This document shows, in pieces, positions 59,701 through 64,000 of a DNA stretch of 64,000 nt. The notes beneath the pieces were generated by a model. That model saw only the letters and a list, made by a program, of their open reading frames with translations, did no database searches and was not told where the DNA came from. The position numbers and the translations under genes are program-made. The stretch lies in the NCBI GenBank assembly GCA_030533445.1, contig CM060065.1, positions 22,457,974-22,521,973 on the forward strand. Reading direction: 5' to 3'. The DNA comes from Cyprinodon diabolis (lineage: Eukaryota > Chordata > Actinopteri > Cyprinodontiformes > Cyprinodontidae). How positions within the stretch are numbered: position 1 is the first letter of the stretch; each line of letters opens with the position of its first letter.

Positions 59701-62700
59701 CTTGTGTGCTAAACTGAAAGATGTAATTAACAAATAAGGTTTAAGTAAAGCTGCAAACATTACCTTCTGCTGGTGGTTTAGGCAGTGTGGCTGGTGGCAG
59801 AGAGGGCGTCACCTGAGGAACTGGTTCATACTTTTTCTCCACTGGACTTGGTTTCTCTACAGACTCCGCCCTAAAATAGAAGTATTAACGTTGAAAAACT
59901 CTGCTTAAAAGCAAACCAACCCCAAAAGATGATTCCTGAGGGTTACAGCAACACCAACTTGAGGCATTAAATTCTCTAGTACCATAAATTCCCTCCTAAT
60001 GTGCTGCTTGCTGGACTATGTAGTTTTATCAAAGGATAATGAGAACCAAATTTCTCAGCCTGAAATATAACACAAATTAACACATTTAAGACAGAGCTAA
60101 ATGAAATTAAAAAAAGAACATTTTCTGAATAAAGATGATTAAATTAAGGACATTACAGAAAGACTAATAAAAAGGTCAGATCATTAAAACGTGTCTCTTT
60201 TACACACTTAACCTTTTAAAAAGAGACTTGGAAAAAGTTAGTCATGCAGTGGTGTGAGAGACTGAGAGCACAGAGAAAGAAGGAGGGCTTAAATCATGCA
60301 GGGGGATATTAATCCCCTTATAGGTTTTAGTTTGCTTCCATCATGAGCACTAAAGATTGGGACATCTGTCATTTTTTCATATGATCGGTGCTAATTAGTT
60401 TAGATAAAAGGATGACTAAGAGCCAAGCGGGTAAAAAAAAAAAAATAAAACTCTGTCACTAAAACACGTTTTATTGAGGCCCCGTCCACACGAAGCCAAA
60501 CCCTGGCCTAAACGCACAAATTTTTCACCAAACCAGCCTCTCATCCACAAGAAGCCGGCGTTTCGGGGGTCTGTAAACGATCTTTTTTTTATTCAGCTTT
60601 CAGAGTGGGAAGATTTTGAAACGCCGTTTTCGCATTTCCATCTTTAAGCTCTAACCGCATTTTTATTCTTACACGCATGCGTCATAGCGTCGCCTCTAAA
60701 CACGCATGCGCGACACAGTATCACAACAACAATGGCGCCGTACTGTGTTGAATGGTTGCTGCTAATGCTACTCACCCTGCTGTCGGCCTTACAACAGAAT
60801 CTTCTTCTTCTGGAATATCTCCAGGAAGAACAGAGCAATATCGACGACATAGTTCAGCACCTGAATTTGACTGAACCACGAAAATGGACCCGCAGGGCAA
60901 CCATGTATAAATATTAGTGCGCATGCCCAACATTTCGTTGCCTATTTTTGCTTTGGCACCACAGCGCCACTTACAGGCCTGGCATACATTTTGCAGCGTA
61001 TTCATGCATTCGTGTGGACGATCACATTTATTTTACGTCTCCGTCTTTACGACGAACGTTCTGGAAAATATTAGCGTTTCGTGTTCGTTTTGACTTCGTG
61101 TGGACGGGGCCTGAGAGAACGTTTTTCTTAAAACATCAGTTTTGTGAGTGGGTTAAAATGGTGACCGTTTTTTTTGTTTTTTGTTTACAAAGGTCAAGTC
61201 TAAACATCAGGGCTGTATCAGTAGCACTGAGGGTCACCTGGGAAAGCTGTGACTTGTTTGTGCTTGTAGCTGGGGTTTGTTAGGGCCGGTCTGAAGTCTG
61301 TCAAAGTAGGACAGCTGCTTGCTGTAATAATCCTCGTCTTCCTCAGGATCGTAATGGTTAGAGCGGACAATGTCATCAGCTGCCTTGAACTGCGGCTTCT
61401 GGGGCTCTGGTGCTCTGAAGACGGTTCAGAGGCCAGGAGGATTAATGTGGTTAAAAACTCCAGGACCAAATCACATGTTGAGGGGATTTTACAAAATGGC
61501 AAATCTATGCAAATGAAATAATCTACAGGTTTACCTAAAGGTCTTCTCTTGGTCCAGGTTGCTCAGAGAGTTGGCTTTAGGGATCACGCCACCTGCTTTG
61601 AGGGGCAAATCAGCTGCCTACAGAAGTTAAACAAACACCCAATCAGTTGGACAAAATGTTTGATTTCAAAGTCACCATCCAAGTGTAAATCAGAGAAACT
61701 CCCCACCTTGTTTCCAGTTGAATCTCCTGCGTCTCTGGCTCGATCCACAGACACGGAGCGTTTGTTCTCAAACATCTTGACCCTGGTCAGGACCGACCTG
61801 GGCTGCATGGCAGGATCCTCCTCTGGCGGCTCATCCCTGGAAGGTGTGGGCTTAGTAGCTACCATGGGGGAAGGTGAGTGGGCTTCTGTTTTTGGCGGAG
61901 GTGTAAGGCTGGCTAAGGAGTTCACTGGAGTATGGTCATAGGGCTGAGGTTTGTAGCCTTTCGGCTGGAAGCTGGGTGGTTGGTTATAGGCGGGTCGCTG
62001 GGGTGCGGGTTCTGGGGAGCGGCTGGCTGAGGGGTACCCGAAGTGGGGATCCTGGTCATAGCCAAGATCAGATCCTTGAGGAGGTGGTGGAAGGTCATCA
62101 TAATGAAGTGGACCTGTAGGTTTGCCGTAACGGGGTCGTCCACTGAATCCCTGATGTGGTGGGGGCTCATCGTAACGTAACTGGGGGGTGTACTCTGCAT
62201 CCGGGCCTTCGCTGTAACGCAGATGATCATAACCCTGGGAGCTGGCAGTAGAGGAGGGTGGGCCATAGGGATTCCACTCCTGCTGGTCGTACTGAGGCAC
62301 ACTGTTCTCATAGAGCGGGATATGATCGCTGTTTCTGTACTTGGAATCCGGGTAACTCCCGCCACCGCTGCTGATGTCATAGCGGCTGGGCGGGTGGTCG
62401 TAATCTCTGTACGTCTGCTGGTCAGGGTGATATGGCTGCGAAGGGTTGTAGTTCAAAGCTTTCACACTGTTTGTGATCCTCCCCGTGTTTTCCATGCTGT
62501 ATGGGTCCTTCTGGAACATCTACCAAACAAAACAAAAAACATCTGAGCATACAGGCTTCACAGAAGTAAGATGTAAAACAAAGCACAGAGCAACAATAGC
62601 TGAAGCACGAAAACATGAAAGTTCTTGAAATTAATTTACAGAAGAAGAAACAGCAAGGAAAAAGACCTGAAATAGAGACACTGAGAAGGAGATGTTACTA

Positions 62701-63827
62701 GTCAGAATAAATTTGAGACCAAAGGGAAATTGCAGCACAGCCAAAGGTAGCAAAACATCTCAAAGGAAAGTCTGGATTCCCAACTTATAGAAATTATTTA
62801 AGAAAGAACATGTTTCTAATAAACTTCAACAAAACAATGGGATTTAATTTTCTTCAGTAATGTAGAGGAAACAAAAAGGGACAGATTAACTCCCTACTAA
62901 TGACCCAGATATGGATTTTATCTCAATGTAGAAAATAAAATAAATCCCCACTGTCTTGATGCAGTTTAAAAGAAACTAAAATACCCATAATAATATTTAT
63001 AAATACAAGCACAAACTTGATTAATTCTAAATAAATAAAGAACAATACAAAAAAAAAAAAAAAACATTAACTGAGATGGTTAAATAGTCATATGCTCTCC
63101 TTCCAAATCAGAAGAACCATAATAAAATAAACCTGACAAGAGAAAATATGATGCTGGAGAGTATATGACTACTTTTACAATATAATAATAATTCAATCTA
63201 CATTGATAAAAACAAGAAGGCTCTGACACTAGTAGCCAACAAGAAACCAGGCAAACATGTTGCAGCCATGCAAAGAGGATAAGCAACAGTGAGAGCTGCA
63301 GAGTTTCCACGGCTCGCCTGCATGTAGGCAAATCACCACAGGCAGCAGCTCCCAGGCCACTGTTGTTTACCACCACCTGGCTTCCACACGCTCACACGCA
63401 CACGCATCTTTGTCTCTTCCGGGCAACAATTTGATCAGGTGACATGCAGGGCACAAAAAAAAAGAGAGCAAGAGAGAAGCAGGAGGCAGGTAGACAGGCA
63501 GCAGCAGCACAGGAGATCAGACCGAGCCGAGTAGAGCCGAACCCGGGTTCACCAAGCGTCCGGTGGCGGTCAGATGGATACCTTTGGTTCTGGACTGGCC
63601 AGTCCGGACTGTAGAGGCTCTGGGGTGATGCTCTGAGGCGCTAGCTCAGGGGTGGGCCTTCTAACCGAGCCAGCCTCTTGGCTGGGGCTCGGCCTGCTGT
63701 AAGGAGCTGGGGGAGCCTCATCAATGCTCAGAGCCCCTACAGTTTTTACAGTAACGTCGACAGCAGGGGGCACTGCCTCAGCCAGGGGCTCAGGCTGCCT
63801 CGAGATGCTAGACGTGGCCTCTGCTTT
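53515..63827 (-). CDS. tjp1: tight junction protein 1 (ZO-1), 3' half, ten coding exons
   Basis: ZO-1 is a cytoplasmic scaffold that ties claudins and other tight-junction membrane proteins to actin. On the minus strand ten exons join in frame: 63582-63827, 61707-62519, 61535-61617, 61238-61414, 59764-59870, 59336-59589, 58990-59144, 58688-58908, 57678-57821, 53515-53609, together 2295 nt (764 codons plus TAA). All inner borders have GT donors and AG acceptors and the phases agree. The protein part is the proline/tyrosine-rich C-terminal region (marker VLTRVKMFENKRS), an acidic stretch, and the ZU5 domain (HTVVATARGIFNSNGGVLSS) ending in NCVSVLIDHF, the ZO-1 C-terminus as I know it. The N-terminal PDZ, SH3 and GUK domains lie outside the window. 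Whether this is teleost paralogue tjp1a or tjp1b cannot be decided here. Confidence 0.96.
53610..57677 (-). other. tjp1: last tjp1 intron, 4.1 kb
   Basis: Bounded by donor gtacgc and acceptor catacag. Contains the TA tract and no recognised transposon or exon. Confidence 0.8.
53702..53749. repeat. TA microsatellite near the last tjp1 acceptor
   Basis: 48-bp alternating tract in the last intron, 93 bp upstream (in transcript sense) of the acceptor at 53610. Confidence 0.93.
57678..57821 (-). CDS. tjp1: tjp1 exon, ZU5 domain middle, with a second in-frame donor
   Basis: Acceptor gtgtttacag, donor GTCGG before gtacgc. Encodes GETLLSPLVMCGPHGLKFLK, then VELRLPHC, then 20 further residues (ASMTPDGWSFALKSSDSSSG). 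A second possible donor, CACT before gtgcgt, lies at 57737/57738. Using it removes exactly 60 nt and restores Cys with the first bases of the last exon, so both forms stay in frame. Confidence 0.94.
58688..58908 (-). CDS. tjp1: tjp1 exon with acidic linker and start of the ZU5 domain
   Basis: Acceptor catctcccag, donor GAGAAAG before gtaact. The acidic run EDDEDEDEG is followed by HTVVATARGIFNSNGGVLSS and the IIIPQGAIPDGVEQEIYFKV core of the ZU5 fold, which in ZO-1 is known to bind partner proteins. This is the best conserved exon in the window. Confidence 0.97.
58990..59144 (-). CDS. tjp1: tjp1 exon (DSGVDTF / VPKAIPVS)
   Basis: Acceptor gatgatcag, donor CTGTGAG before gtaata. Encodes ADHDSGVDTFTRTVDNRP and NAVPKAIPV, the segment just before the acidic linker of the ZU5 domain. 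Confidence 0.93.
59219..59262 (+). repeat. LINE-type tail fragment in a tjp1 intron
   Basis: catttaatcctcctttggga then ttaataaagtatcttt, a decayed 'gggattaataaagtat' tail. Confidence 0.4.
59336..59589 (-). CDS. tjp1: tjp1 exon (FNHNLLP block)
   Basis: Acceptor ctccaacag, donor CCAAAG before gtaaat. Contains FLPQKSFPEKSPVNGTSEQP, YNRFVPKPFTTSAKPFSRMF and SPKFNHNLLPNDKPE, all recognisable ZO-1 blocks. It ends in phase 0. Confidence 0.95.
59764..59870 (-). CDS. tjp1: tjp1 exon (proline-rich linker)
   Basis: Acceptor ctattttag, donor GCAGAAG before gtaatg. Encodes AESVEKPSPVEKKYEPVPQV then a run rich in Pro (PSLPPATLPKPP). It matches the variable proline-rich part of ZO-1 around the KRYEP-type motif. 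Confidence 0.88.
60478..61111. mobile_element. 634-bp DNA element in a tjp1 intron, PIF/Harbinger-like
   Basis: Ends ggccccgtccacacgaagcc and its inverse cttcgtgtggacggggcc, flanked by TGA on both sides (60475-60477, 61112-61114). A 3-bp duplication and GG-rich ends suggest PIF/Harbinger, though its usual target is TWA. A 61-codon frame from 60732 (MAPYCVEWLLLMLLTLLSAL...) may be a relic of an inner gene. Confidence 0.7.
61238..61414 (-). CDS. tjp1: tjp1 exon (actin-binding-region segment)
   Basis: Acceptor cgtcttcag, donor TCCCAG before gtgacc. Encodes KAADDIVRSNHYDPEEDEDY followed by YSKQLSYFDRLQ, highly conserved in ZO-1 and placed by its position in the C-terminal actin-binding part of the protein. 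Phase 2 at both joins. Confidence 0.94.
61535..61617 (-). CDS. tjp1: tjp1 exon (ANSLSNLDQEKTF)
   Basis: Acceptor cttctgtag, donor TTTAG before gtaaac. Encodes GGVIPKANSLSNLDQEKTF and ends in phase 2, joining to A of the next exon to make Arg. The NSL.NLDQEKTFRAPEPQKPQ junction is a ZO-1 signature. Confidence 0.93.
61707..62519 (-). CDS. tjp1: tjp1 large proline/tyrosine-rich exon (271 codons)
   Basis: Acceptor gtttggtag before ATGTTCCAG, donor AACAAG before gtgggg. It encodes a low-complexity region with many Tyr, Pro, Asp and Gln and recurring YD/RYD pieces, then the conserved block DPAMQPRSVLTRVKMFENKR known from ZO-1. Codons are complete at both ends. The ATG at the exon start is an internal codon, not a translation start shown by the sequence. 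Confidence 0.95.
63582..63827 (-). CDS. tjp1: tjp1 exon, 82 codons, probable alternatively spliced alpha-type exon
   Basis: Acceptor cttcacag before AAAGCAGAGG, donor CCAAAG before gtatcc. The exon starts and ends in phase 0 and is exactly 82 codons of Ser/Pro/Glu-rich sequence (SPSQEAGSVRRPTPELAPQS). Mammalian ZO-1 has an optional in-frame exon of about 80 codons (the alpha region) just before the proline-rich exon. Size, phase and place fit, but sequence identity with it was not shown. First exon in the window; the gene continues to the right. Confidence 0.85.
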
Positions 63828-64000
63828 CTGTGAAGTGGTTCAGAAATGTTAAATAACACGCGCTGACACACTGATGAAGTTTCAACAAATGCTACTATCT
63901 TCCCAACCTCCGCTACAATCCTCCGCTGAGAATTTGCTCCTATCGGCTACACAGACACAAAAAAACCCAACTTCATAATTTTACAGAACTAATAAGTTAG

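Noticed and set aside
62223..62546. Plus-strand 107-codon open frame, and 61549-61941
   Set aside because: Antisense to the tjp1 proline-rich exon.

Overview
The window is vertebrate nuclear DNA, almost certainly from a ray-finned (teleost) fish. Both recognisable host genes are vertebrate genes split by GT-AG introns. The interspersed repeats (nonautonomous hAT elements, Tc1/mariner copies, tRNA-derived SINEs ending in the teleost-type 'ctactgtcc' tail, 'gcgctatataaataaa' LINE/SINE tails, Penelope remnants) are a typical teleost mix. A percomorph is plausible, but species cannot be read from the sequence.

Layout: (1) Positions 1-46203 are read as the very long first intron of entrep2 (fam189a1), minus strand. 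I found no host exon in it. It holds transposon remains: several hAT-type miniature elements with exact 8-bp target duplications, a probable solo LTR with a 5-bp duplication, an intact Tc1-type transposase gene with DD36E spacing, a 493-codon 3' half of a restriction-endonuclease-type LINE, a broken intron-containing IS630/Tc1 transposase, Penelope-like remains with a GIY-YIG domain, and a 0.67-kb block present twice about 29 kb apart. (2) 46204-46443 is coding exon 1 of entrep2, with a CpG-rich presumed promoter to about 47.1 kb. (3) About 47.1-52.0 kb is intergenic and repeat-rich, with a hAT element that keeps a BED-finger-like remnant. (4) 53515-63827 carries the last ten coding exons in view of tjp1 (ZO-1), minus strand; its 5' part lies beyond the right edge. 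Its 3' UTR probably runs to about 52.0 kb.

The two genes lie in the same order and orientation as FAM189A1 and TJP1 on human 15q13, so the region looks like conserved vertebrate synteny. ZO-1 is a tight-junction scaffold and ENTREP2 a membrane protein; nothing suggests a shared pathway. The sequence observations most worth a second look are a 555-bp element with a 9-bp target duplication that carries the start of what looks like a helicase gene, the Penelope/hAT nests, and an alternative in-frame donor in the ZU5 part of tjp1.
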